Source of the DNA: Bryobacterales bacterium
GTDB taxonomy: Bacteria; Acidobacteriota; Terriglobia; Bryobacterales; UBA6623
Assembly (NCBI GenBank): GCA_028819255.1
Contig: JAPPMB010000172.1
Span: 1 to 45,527 of the forward strand
Reading direction: 5' to 3'
Length of the DNA stretch: 45,527 nucleotides
Positions 28,549 to 36,726 of this stretch are shown in pieces. Every line of letters begins with the position of its first letter. Within the stretch, counting starts at the first letter, position 1. The translations under genes and the position numbers were made by a program. A model generated the notes under the pieces. That model had not been told where the DNA came from and searched no databases. It worked only from the letters and a program-made list of their open reading frames with translations.

Positions 28549-28782
28549 ATGGCAATGTCAAGGTCTACGAAGAATTCTCTCCTGAGCCTCTTGCCCGGAG
28601 GCCGACGGGACGGTGCTTTTGGAGGCGACAAGCGCGACGGTTGTTCTTCGGACAGGGATTGCGAGAAGCTCCGGCGCCTGTCGCAGGAGTTCCGATTCGA
28701 CCTGCCAGATGAGTCGTCGGCAGCGCAACGGGTGCTGTGCAATCCAAGGACGGTCGACTCACTTTCGCGTTGGACTAGGTGA
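28549..28782 (+). CDS. Small hypothetical protein abutting the nucleotidyltransferase-HEPN gene
   Basis: A frame of 77 codons from ATG 28549 (or 75 from ATG 28555) ends with TGA at 28780-28782, and the next gene starts at the very next base. Its content (SRSTKNSLLSLLPGGRR, then EKLRRLSQEFRFDLPDESS) resembles no family I know, and it has no Shine-Dalgarno. The abutting stop/start is what one sees in coupled operons, and small proteins often precede nucleotidyltransferase/HEPN toxins. The open frame could also be chance, since it extends back to 28408. Confidence 0.3.
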   Translation: MAMSRSTKNSLLSLLPGGRRDGAFGGDKRDGCSSDRDCEKLRRLSQEFRFDLPDESSAAQRVLCNPRTVDSLSRWTR

Positions 28783-29787
28783 ATGAAGACGTTGATCGAC
28801 CGGCAGGAAGAGCGACCCCGCGAGAGGAGCGGAGTCCTTCCGGGCGATTTCGCACGGTCGTTGCAGAATTGGTTTGAAGATGCCGGCCGCCCGAGGGGAG
28901 TCGTCGCCATTGTCCTGTTCGGCAGCCGTGCAAAGGGTTGTGAAAGGGAATGGAGCGACTGGGACCTTGCGCTCATTCACGGGAACGAGACAGAGCCTGA
29001 GCTTGAGGGCCTGCCGTTCGAGCGCGATGGCCGAGAAGTCAATTGGCTCCGCCGTTCGATGCGCGAGTTGGACTTGAAGCGGAACAAGGGCGGAACCGTG
29101 GAGAGCGCCATCGCCGAGCAGGGTCTGCGAGTCTGCGGGGAAATCGAGCTCGGGATCGGAGAGATCGAGATGGATGTTCACATGGCCTTCGACCGCTTCG
29201 ACAAGGCCCTTCGCCAGGCAAGAATCGCAGTGGAAGATCTTGGCGAGCATTATTTTTATCGAGCGGAGGTCGGATTCTCGAACAATCTCTGCGCTTCGTC
29301 GTGCAACGCCGCAGAATTTCTCGACAAGGCCGTTGCGCACTTGCGCGGATTCAACCCGATGAAATCGCACGATGTCAGCGCCCGCTGTGCCGAACTCCGG
29401 GATCACAACCCCAATGACCATCTCGTTCCGGTCCTCCTCAGGCTGAACGGCGTCACACACAAGGGGCACGTCAAACGCGCCTACGACGAGAGAGGGGGCA
29501 TGGTCGAGTCGCTTTCCAAGTCGGAAGCCCGGCTCTTTGCGGTCATGGGAGCCTTCCGCGACGTGCTGGAAGAGGCGGAGAAGGCATGCGGGGGCGACAC
29601 CGCCCAGCACCCCGATTTCATGACGGGAATGGCGGACCTGAGACAGGCGGCGGAGAGCCGGTACTGGCGCCGAGCGCTCGTGGAGCTCAGTGAATCGGAC
29701 TGTCCGGAAGCTGTCAGGGCCGGCATCGAGAGGGGATTGTTCCGGATCGTTGAATTCGGCAATCGACGCCTGGCAGGAGCGGCCTGA
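28783..29787 (+). CDS. Fused nucleotidyltransferase (MNT)-HEPN protein
   Basis: 334 aa with two domains usually encoded as a separate pair. Residues about 20-125 are a Pol-beta-type nucleotidyltransferase: the strand VVAIVLFGSRAKG with G47-S48, followed by SDWDLAL with the metal-binding D59 and D61. Residues about 140-290 look like HEPN: helical, with LGEHYFYRAEVGFSNNLC, AHLRGFNPMKSHDV, and RLNGVTH, which gives an R-x5-H ribonuclease-type motif at R220/H226. In two-gene MNT/HEPN systems the first protein modifies (AMPylates) and silences the second. Here both are in one chain, which would allow self-modification; that is inference. AGGTGA touches the start codon. The downstream neighbour, convergent with this gene, is an AAA/DUF4143 ATPase. 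Confidence 0.75.
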   Translation: MKTLIDRQEERPRERSGVLPGDFARSLQNWFEDAGRPRGVVAIVLFGSRAKGCEREWSDWDLALIHGNETEPELEGLPFERDGREVNWLRRSMRELDLKRNKGGTVESAIAEQGLRVCGEIELGIGEIEMDVHMAFDRFDKALRQARIAVEDLGEHYFYRAEVGFSNNLCASSCNAAEFLDKAVAHLRGFNPMKSHDVSARCAELRDHNPNDHLVPVLLRLNGVTHKGHVKRAYDERGGMVESLSKSEARLFAVMGAFRDVLEEAEKACGGDTAQHPDFMTGMADLRQAAESRYWRRALVELSESDCPEAVRAGIERGLFRIVEFGNRRLAGAA

Positions 29788-29915
29788 CGGATTGCGGCCG
29801 CAACCTCGGCGTCGGTTCGTGCCCGAATCGACCCCGCCAGGGCTATACGACCAACTTGCGGCACGAATCCTCCGGTTTGACGGCTTGTCGCGACGCCCCC
29901 GCACGTCGCGGCCGT

Positions 29916-31070
29916 TCAGAGCGAATCCAGCCGGTCGCGGAGCGTGGTCACCTCGACAGCCGGAATCACGGTGATCCGCGGATCGGCCGCATACGAGACG
30001 CGCGCGGGGCAGACAACGTAGAGATGCGCCAGGTTCAGCAGGTCCAGCAGGGCGCGGGTCGATTTCCTGATCACCGGGGCCTCGCTGAACTTCATCTCGA
30101 AGCCCACTCGCAATCCGTTGTGCGTGACGAGCAGGTCGAGCTCAGGTCCGCTGTGCGCTGCCCAGAACCATGCATTCCCAGGCCGGAGCGCCCGCAGGGT
30201 TTGCTCGACCGCGAAGCCCTCCCACGACGCGCCGACCTTTGGGTGCGACAGGAGCGCGGGCTCGGTGGGGGTGCCGAGGAGCGAGTGCAGCAGTCCGGTG
30301 TCGCGGAGATACACCTTCGGCGCCTTGACTTGCCGCTTCCTCATGTTCTCGAACCATGGCTGCAGCTGACGGACCATGAATGTGCCTGAGAGCAGGTCCA
30401 GGTAGCGGCGCACCGTCTTGTCGGAAACAGACATCGACCTTCCGAGCGAGGATGCGTTCAGTGTCTGGCCGTGCCAGTGGGCCAGCATGGTCCAGAAACG
30501 CCGCATTGCCGCAGATGGCGGCGCACCCCCGAGTTGCGGGATGTCCCGTTCCAGGAAAGTCCGCACGAAGTCCTGCCGCCACGCGAAGCTGTCGTCGTCG
30601 GAGCCGGCAAGATACGAGCGGGGCAGCCCGCCCCGAAGCCACAGCGCCCGCCAGTCGCCCAATTCGATCTCCGCGAAATCGAAGCCGGTCAGCTCCACGA
30701 ACTCGACGCGCCCGGCCAGCGACTCGGAAAAGCCCCTCACCAGATCCGGGGAAGCACTGCCCAGGACGAGGAATCGGGACCGGTTCGCCGGCCGGTCCGC
30801 CAGGACACGGAGCACGTTGAAGAGGCGAGGGAGACGCTGCACTTCATCCAACACGATCAGCCCTTCTAGGCCCCCGAGCGCCAGTTCCGGATTGTCCAGG
30901 CGACGCACGTCCGGTTCCCACTCCAGGTCGAAGAACGTGGAAGGCCGCCGCGCGGCGAGCTGGCGCGCCAGCGTGGTCTTGCCGGACTGACGAGGCCCTA
31001 GCAAAGCCGTGACCGGAGCCCTGGCCAAAGCAACCTCAACTTGCCGCATATACTCTGGACGAGGAATCAC
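29916..31070 (-). CDS. AAA ATPase with DUF4143 C-terminal domain
   Basis: 384 aa. The GTG at 31070 gives the family N-terminus MIPRPEYMRQ; the frame to 31241 crosses the promoter and is rejected. Walker A is GPRQSGKTT with K31, Walker B is LIVLDEVQ with D75-E76, and a sensor-like FLVLGSASPDL follows. Then comes a winged-helix-like segment (SLGRSMSVSDKTVRRYLDLL) and the DUF4143 region. The C-terminus has a PD-(D/E)xK-like arrangement, PELDLLV then GFEMKFSEAP, so nuclease activity is possible. The biological role of this large family is unsettled; members are common in accessory regions. It has its own promoter and operator (31077-31115). Confidence 0.85.
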   Translation of the reverse strand: MIPRPEYMRQVEVALARAPVTALLGPRQSGKTTLARQLAARRPSTFFDLEWEPDVRRLDNPELALGGLEGLIVLDEVQRLPRLFNVLRVLADRPANRSRFLVLGSASPDLVRGFSESLAGRVEFVELTGFDFAEIELGDWRALWLRGGLPRSYLAGSDDDSFAWRQDFVRTFLERDIPQLGGAPPSAAMRRFWTMLAHWHGQTLNASSLGRSMSVSDKTVRRYLDLLSGTFMVRQLQPWFENMRKRQVKAPKVYLRDTGLLHSLLGTPTEPALLSHPKVGASWEGFAVEQTLRALRPGNAWFWAAHSGPELDLLVTHNGLRVGFEMKFSEAPVIRKSTRALLDLLNLAHLYVVCPARVSYAADPRITVIPAVEVTTLRDRLDSL

Positions 31071-31076
31071 GGATCG

Positions 31077-31115
31077 AGTATATCGTGATAATTCGGAATT
31101 GGAATCCGAATTATC
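31077..31115 (-). promoter_or_regulatory. Leaderless-type promoter with inverted-repeat operator for the ATPase gene
   Basis: Reading on -, the -10 box TATACT (31082-31077) lies six bases before the GTG start, so transcription would begin at or next to the start codon. A perfect 10-bp inverted repeat, GATAATTCGG (31087-31096) and CCGAATTATC (31106-31115) with a 9-base spacer, sits in the -35/spacer region, where a repressor would block polymerase. A weak -35 (TTCCAA) is present with about 16 bases spacing. A second repeat, ATATACTC (31048-31055) and GAGTATAT (31076-31083), flanks the start codon. The local AT-rich composition contrasts with the neighbouring genes. Confidence 0.6.
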
Positions 31116-31516
31116 AACAGATTCAGTGGATGTCTCCGGGACGATTTGCGAGACCGATGCGGTGCGGCGCGACGCGGTCGCTTCCTCATCTCGGGCCTCT
31201 TGCTTTTGCCAGCGGCGCTTGTCAACGAGTCCGGTTTCCACCAGCTGCGGCCAGACTTAGCGGGGCGGCCGCGCCGTCTCGGACGATCACCGCTGCCGAT
31301 TCCGCCTCAGGCGTCCGGTGAACCGCGGATATGAACGAACCCGGACATGTTCCGAGCCGTTCCCGAGTCCCCGAATGCGCCGCGCTTCGCCGCGGCCGGA
31401 GGCCTTTCCCCGTCAGGCCGCAGAAGACCTGATGCCGGGGCGAGGGAGGTGCTCAGGCCGGATTCGCGCCCTGCCTCAGAATCTAGGCGAAACGGCCGAA
31501 TCGGATTCGGACCCCT
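31116..31516. other. Intergenic stretch, nothing recognised
   Basis: About 400 bases between the ATPase operator and the receptor remnant. Short open frames only. I see no RNA gene, repeat or recognisable protein fragment. Confidence 0.4.
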
Positions 31517-32040
31517 CTAGAACAGGTGCTTGAGTCCGAACTGAAGTCGGCGAGGCTCGTCCGCCCTGTTGATCGTCCCGGTCGCGGCTCGAAGCATGCC
31601 GCCGACGGGCTGGCCGAAGCGCGGCGTGTTGGTGAGGTTGAAGGACTCGAAGCGAAACTGCATCGTGTGCCCCTCCCGTGGCAACCGGAAGCGCTTGCCG
31701 GCCATGAAGTTAAGGCTTCTGCCCCAGGGCCGCGAAGTACGTTTCGTCCGTTGGTGCCGTAGAATCCCGGCGCGCTGACCGCGTAGGCCGCCTGGTCGAA
31801 GTAGTTGTCGATCGTTGCACTGCTTCCGTCTGCCGTGTCCGACGCGGTTGCCCCGGTTGGTGGTGCCCGCGTTCCGGGGATCTCCGGGAAACTTCACTTC
31901 GTAGGGGAATTCGGACCGGATTGACACGATGCCTCCGATCTGCCGGCCGCCCGGAACCGCGTCCCACGGATCACCTCAGTTCGCACCGAGAACGCGGCCC
32001 TTGCCGAGAGGCAGTTCCCAGGTGAAGCTGGCACTCTCTC
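31517..32040 (-). pseudogene. C-terminal remnant of a TonB-dependent receptor
   Basis: Matches the last roughly 170 residues of the receptor at 36727-40056. From the 5' side, SFTWELPLGKGRVLGAN is followed by an in-frame stop, then GGIVSIRSEFPYEVKFPGD and TTNRGNR. The next segment continues in another frame (IDNYFDQAAYAVSAPGFYG, GRNVLRGPG). It then returns to the first frame for MAGKRFRLPREGHTMQFRFE, RFGQPVGGMLRAATGTI and the aromatic end FGLKHLF. The stop codon and two compensating frameshifts show decay. Homology fades beyond about 32040, so roughly 85 percent of the gene is gone. It lies behind the sulfatase gene in the same direction, suggesting that a receptor-sulfatase pair once existed here. 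Confidence 0.85.
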
Positions 32041-32144
32041 CGCACCTGCGGGAGGCGCTCGTTGGCCAAGATGAAGGTCGGCCTTGCGAAGTTCCCGCAG
32101 TTGCCGGTCACCTACTGCAACTTCCGCGTTGAATCCTCTCCCGC

Positions 32145-33587
32145 TCAGTAGTTGGCAACCCGTTGGCGCATCCGCTCGACAAAATCCGGGTCAAGCAAAG
32201 GGTCGTCGGTCTCGCGGCGCCAGTCCAGAAGGGCAGTCTTCAGTCGTTCCAGCGTCTCGGCGTGCTCGGACTCTTTGGAGAGGTTCCGGAATTCCCAAGG
32301 ATCTTCTCGTAGATCGTAGAGTTCGAACTCCGGGGGATTCGCGAAGATGTCGAAGGCTTGCCGCACTGGCGTTCCGTCGTACCGTTCGTCGCGGGAGTCG
32401 ACGTAGCCTAGGTCACCGTCAATTCCGGTTCTGGGGCTCGCCGTCTCGGCCAGCAGGTTGTGTATCAGCTTGTACCGGTCATCCCGGACGGCGCGGCGGG
32501 GAAACCATGGCGGGCCGTGCAAGTGGAACTCCGCGAACAGATACTCGCGCCAATCCGCCTCGGGATTCTCCAGGACCGGCCGTAGCGAAATCCCTTCCAT
32601 CTCGACTGCGGCCGGCGCTCCTGTCGCGTCCACGATGGTCGGCAGGATATCGACAGTCGAAACCATCGCCGTGCTTCGCGCACGCGCCGAGACGCCGGGC
32701 CAGCGGACGAGAAAGGGCACGCGCAGGCCGCCCTCGTAGACCGTGGTCTTCCCGCGATCGAATGGTGGCCCGTGATCTCCGGTCAGGATGATTAGGGTGT
32801 CGCCGGAATGGCCATTGCGATCGAGGACATCCAGAAGCAGGCCCACGCCGAAATCCACGCGTCGGACTTCGTTGTAGTATCCGGCCACTCGCTTGCGCTG
32901 CTCCGGCGTGTCGATCCTCTGGAAAGGGAGCACGGTCTTTTCGCTGGGCTCGACCAAGGTCTCGGGAATGCCTTCGAAGCGGTCCATGAAAGTCCAGTCC
33001 CCGACTATCTCGCGTGTCTGCGGGTCCCGTTCCCGGTACGCGTGAGGGTCGGTGTAGTTCACCATCAGGAAGAAGGGGCCTTGCTCTCCGCTGCCGATGA
33101 ACGCCTCGGCGGCCGCGGCCATTCCCCTTACGTCGCGGGCGTTCACTCTCGAGCGCAAGTCCCACTGGAACCGGTCCTCCGGGGCGACATGCAGCTTTCC
33201 GATGATGCCGGTGCGGTAGCCGGCTCGCTTGAGAATGTTCGGCATGGTGGCGTCGTGCAGATGCGGGTGCAGGCTGAAGTCGGAGGCGTTGGTCAGCCCG
33301 AACTGTCCGTTGCTGTGCACGTAGAGGCCAGTGAACATGGCGCTGCGCGAGGGGCTGCAGGAGGCCTGCGCTACGTAAGCGACCTCGAACTGGACCCCGC
33401 TGGCGGCGAGGGCGTCGACGTTCGGGGTCTCGATGACGTCGTCCCCATAGGTGCTGAGTTGCAGACCCAGATCATCGGCTGTGATTAGCAGCACGTTGAG
33501 CCTCGGGGATTCCTCGACGGGCCTGTCAGAGCAAGCGATGCATCCCAGCAGGAAGATTGCCAATCCGATTCGTCCACTCACTTCCAT
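32145..33587 (-). CDS. Sulfatase, N-sulfoglucosamine sulfohydrolase-like lipoprotein
   Basis: 480 aa from ATG 33587, chosen for GGAGAG upstream and the lipoprotein signal IGLAIFLLGC (lipobox LLGC at 13-16). The frame to 33632 is not needed. The type-I sulfatase core is present: ITADDLG with D38-D39 as metal ligands; C77-S-P-S-R as the formylglycine signature; GYRTGIIGKLHVAPE; NYTDPHAYRERD; and LTGDHGPPFDRGKTTVYEGG with further metal ligands. The layout around the signature (CSPSR, FTGLYVHSNGQFGL) resembles heparan N-sulfatases more than arylsulfatases. It needs a formylglycine-generating or anaerobic maturation enzyme encoded elsewhere. It probably trims sulfate from glycans at the cell surface or periplasm. 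Confidence 0.9.
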   Translation of the reverse strand: MEVSGRIGLAIFLLGCIACSDRPVEESPRLNVLLITADDLGLQLSTYGDDVIETPNVDALAASGVQFEVAYVAQASCSPSRSAMFTGLYVHSNGQFGLTNASDFSLHPHLHDATMPNILKRAGYRTGIIGKLHVAPEDRFQWDLRSRVNARDVRGMAAAAEAFIGSGEQGPFFLMVNYTDPHAYRERDPQTREIVGDWTFMDRFEGIPETLVEPSEKTVLPFQRIDTPEQRKRVAGYYNEVRRVDFGVGLLLDVLDRNGHSGDTLIILTGDHGPPFDRGKTTVYEGGLRVPFLVRWPGVSARARSTAMVSTVDILPTIVDATGAPAAVEMEGISLRPVLENPEADWREYLFAEFHLHGPPWFPRRAVRDDRYKLIHNLLAETASPRTGIDGDLGYVDSRDERYDGTPVRQAFDIFANPPEFELYDLREDPWEFRNLSKESEHAETLERLKTALLDWRRETDDPLLDPDFVERMRQRVANY

Positions 33588-34003
33588 TACTCTCCAAGGC
33601 CGATGATTCTGCATTTCAGAACTTCTCTCCATGTCTCTTGGCCTGCAACAAGGCCGTCAACCGCTTGCGATTCGTCGCCGTCAAGTCGACGAGATCCCCT
33701 GCAATATACGCGAATCAGTCCCGATGGGCTTGGGAGTGGAGAACGTCCGCCCGACCCAATCGATCTGCATGCCGCACCAATCAGAGAGTACCGGGCAATC
33801 TCGCTGTTGTCGCGGATTCGTCAGGACGGTGCAATTCGGCGTGTGCGGTCATGGTACCGGTGTTCCGCGCGAGGTGCCGGAGGGTCCGAGCGTGACCGCG
33901 GAAGGGCGATGAATGCTTCGTCCGCCACCATCTGTTCGGACCAACTGGAAAGGCCGGGCGATTTCCCGCGACGGGGCATCGCGGAACAGTATCCGGCGGA
34001 GGG
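33588..34003. other. Intergenic stretch between the sulfatase and the broken oxidoreductase
   Basis: No intact gene recognised. The frame of the oxidoreductase remnant continues to 33781 in a shifted, meaningless reading. The promoter of the sulfatase gene should lie near 33590-33700 on - but no clear boxes were found. Confidence 0.4.
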
Positions 34004-34990
34004 TCAGCCGAGTCTCCACAGATTCCGGCATTTGTAGTGGAGATGGCTGTTCGTCTCTGCGCTGTAAGTGAAGCGTTCGACCTCCCGGTCGCAGCGCACG
34101 TGCTGCCGGAGCTTGTCTGCGATGTTGGCCACGTTGGCGGTCGTCCTGGCCCGGTGGGCCGTCTCGAAGGAGTCCCGATGCGCCACGCGCCGGTCCCGGT
34201 TTCCGTCCAGAGGGTTGCCGCCCGGGTCCGGCATGGCGGCTTGGCGTTCGGGCACGACCTCCCGCTCGGCCCAATCGTGTCCACGGTGTGGCGATCGTCT
34301 TGGACGGCGCACTTGCCGCCGACAGCGGTCACCGATAGCGGCGCGTCCCGGCCAAGCCCCCACTGGATGAGATCCAGGAAGTGGACGCCGTTGTCGGTCA
34401 GCTGCCCACCGGAATAGTCGTAGAGCCAGCGGAACTTGTACGACAGGCTGTTCTCGTTGTACGGGACGGCCGGGGCGGGCTCCAGAAACAGGTCCCAGGC
34501 GACGCCCGGCGGCGGGTCCGTGTCAGCGATCCTGCCGATACCGCGGGCGTACTCGTTGGCAACGCGTGCGGCGTGTGCGACCGTGACCTGTCCGACCGCG
34601 CCGGATCGGAAGAACTCGGCCGCCTGCTTGCAATAGGACGCCGAGCGCCGGTGGATGCCGACTTGGACGAGGCGCTTCGTGCGCCTCGCGGTTTCCACCA
34701 TGCGCCGGCCCTCGTGAATTGTCAGCGATAGGGGCTTTCCGACATAGACGCCTTTGCCCGCCCGGCAGACGTCGATCATCATCACGGTGTGCCAATGGTC
34801 GGGCGTGGCGATGACCACCGCGTCGATGTCAGACCTTGCGATCAGTCGGCGATAGTCGCCGAAGAGCTCAGGCGACCTTTCGGCAACCTGCGCGGCATTC
34901 TCGAAGAAGTCGCGGTGAGTGTCGCAGACGGCTACGATTTGCTGGTCGGCAACCTGCTGCGCGTCGAGGGCTTTGTGCGCCTGCCACGCC
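34004..34990 (-). pseudogene. Gfo/Idh/MocA-family oxidoreductase, truncated and frameshifted
   Basis: Remnant of an NAD(P)-dependent sugar oxidoreductase. Reading on - from 34990, the frame opens inside the Rossmann fold (AAWQAHKALDA, QQIVAVCDTHRDFFE, LFGDYRRLIARSDIDAV, VIATPDHWHTVMMID, GKGVYVGKPLSLTIHEGRRM) and continues through FRWLYDYSGGQLTDNGVHFL and TAVGGKCAVQDDRHT. It then loses frame near 34260; the C-terminal part VAHRDSFETAHRART, ANVANIADKLRQHVRCD and SAETNSHLHYKCRNLWRLG lies in the next frame and ends at 34004. About 100 residues seem missing in the middle, and the start with the GxGxxG loop is cut off where the transposase gene begins. Confidence 0.85.
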
Positions 34991-34994
34991 GCGT

Positions 34995-36543
34995 TTGAGC
35001 GCCCCGGCCAGCGTCCTGCTCGACCCGCGGGAGGAGGAGTTCTTCGACTCCGAGCGGGCCGCCGACATCCTCCGCCTGATGCCCTGGACCTGCCGCTTCG
35101 GCCTGCACAGCGCCATCGAGAAGGCCGGCTACCCTGGCACGTGCGCGCTGCCCGCCCTGCAGTCCGTGCTGGCCTTCGTGGCGCTCAAGCTCTCCGACAT
35201 CCGCCGCTACGGCGCCGACGACCTCTGGTGCATAGACCGCGGCCCCGGCCCGTTTGTCGGCCTCAACGTGCCGCCCAGGACCGCCTCCCTGTCCGCCTAT
35301 GCCGACCTCACCACCCGCGCCATGCACCCGCGCCTGCTCGGCTTCCTCGCGGCCATCTGGACCGCCAAGGGACTCGTCCGGGAGAGCGCCAACCTCGACT
35401 TAGCCACACTGCCCCGCTGGGGCGACGACAAGACCTTGCAGAAGCACCGGTCCGGCACCCGCGGCCGCTCCCTCGTCGGCCTCTCGACCGCCCTCGCCCA
35501 AGATCCCGATTCCGGCATCCTGTTCAACGGCGACGCCAATGTCCGCCACAGCACCAGCGACTGTGCCGCCCTCCAGTTCCTCGCCTTCTCGCGCCGCCAC
35601 GGCACAGACCTCCGCCATCTCCCCTTCGACTCCTGTTGAATTGCACCTCATTTCGGCCTGAATCGGCACTCTCTCGCCCATTTGGTTTGACGACACCATA
35701 TGCCCGAGATACGGCGGCCGAGCCCCAAGGACCTGGTCAGCGCGAGAGAAACTCCTCCGGCGACCGTGGACCGCGGTCACCACAATCCCAGCTTCCGCCT
35801 GGCCCGCCTGCTTCTACTTGCAGAGGTGCTTTTCTGTTTGCCAACTGTGCGGATCCGAGAATCCTGACTGGGGCCGAAACAATGTGCGTGTCGACATTCC
35901 CGCTGCGCCACCTACGCCCAACTCGCCCGCCTCGACCGAAATGGCATCCGCTGCGTCACGGTCCGCCGCCGCGGCCGGCGGCTTCTCGCCCAGGACCGCG
36001 CTCTCGACAAGGCTGCCCTGCGCAGCATCCGCGTCCCTGCCGCCCGCAGCGTCCGCCTCGTCCCGGTCCACGACCAGACCCTCCCCCTGGGCGGCTACGG
36101 CGGCGAAATCCGGCAGATCACCCTCCTGCGCGGCGCCCACCGCCGTCCGGCCTTCCCGCCTACCAACGACTTACAATCCAGCCTCTCCGCCATCCTCCGC
36201 CGCTATGCCCGCCGCTTGCTCGTGGAACAGTCCATCTCCGAACAGCTCGCCGTCTTCCACCTCAACCGCCTCTCCTCCTCCATGGCCGTCAGGGTCGACC
36301 TCGCCATCACCATCTTGGCCTACAACTTGCTGGGCCTGCCCTCCGGCTACCGCCGGCTCCGTGGACGACCGGCTGCTTCGCAACGCTGCCCACATCCGCC
36401 TCGGTCCCGATCTGTGCACCGTCGCGCTGAAAAAGAAACGCGACCTGCCCGCCCTGCTGGAAACCTTCCAGGCTGTCGGCACCCGACGCATCCCTTGGCT
36501 GGGCAATCGCCGCATCGTCTTCCAAGGCGCTACAACTTCCTGA
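34995..36543 (+). pseudogene. DDE transposase gene, interrupted by a small element and frameshifted
   Basis: Reading starts about TTG 34995 (SAPASVLLDPREEEFFDSER) and runs open to 35633 (ALQSVLAFVALKLSDIRRYG, RTASLSAYADLTTRAMHPRL, ANLDLATLP, LPFDS). It is then split by the insertion at 35634-35897 and resumes in the same frame after its removal: RCATYAQLARLDRNGI, VTVRRRGRRLLAQ, RRLLVEQSISEQLAVFHLNR and AITILAYNLLGL. Near 36360 one further frameshift leads to DDRLLRNAAHI, TVALKKKRDLPALLE and PWLGNRRIVFQGATTS, stopping at 36543. Candidate catalytic acids are in LDLATLP, LPFDS and LLVEQS, in the style of the IS4/IS1380/IS1634 group; the exact family is not certain. The gene begins exactly where the Gfo/Idh gene is cut. 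I could not define terminal repeats. Confidence 0.75.
35634..35897. mobile_element. Miniature inverted-repeat element inserted in the transposase gene
   Basis: A stretch of about 264 bp without coding capacity. Its ends form imperfect terminal inverted repeats: TGTTGAATTGCACCTCATTT at the left (35634 on) and, read on -, TGTCGACACGCACATTGTTT from 35896. Both are followed by CGGCC, giving 18 identities in 25 positions including TGT, GA, GCAC and TTTCGGCC. A TCC triplet flanks both sides (35631-35633 and 35898-35900), a possible short target duplication. Removing element plus one TCC (267 bp) restores the transposase frame exactly. TG...CA ends with GCAC blocks recall IS21-type termini, which is a guess. 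An active relative elsewhere would have to move it. Confidence 0.7.
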
Positions 36544-36726
36544 ATCCCGCGGCCCGTTAATCGCGGAGCGGGGGCCTGGAATCACGAGTCAATGACGGCG
36601 ACGAAAATCAGTGATGACTTGACTGCCATGGGTTCGATTAGTATCGTTGGTTCGGCAAGAGCGTGCCGGTGGCTACAGATTCCGTCGCGCCTGACCGAGA
36701 TCTTGTATCGCATGGGGGTGTTTCAG

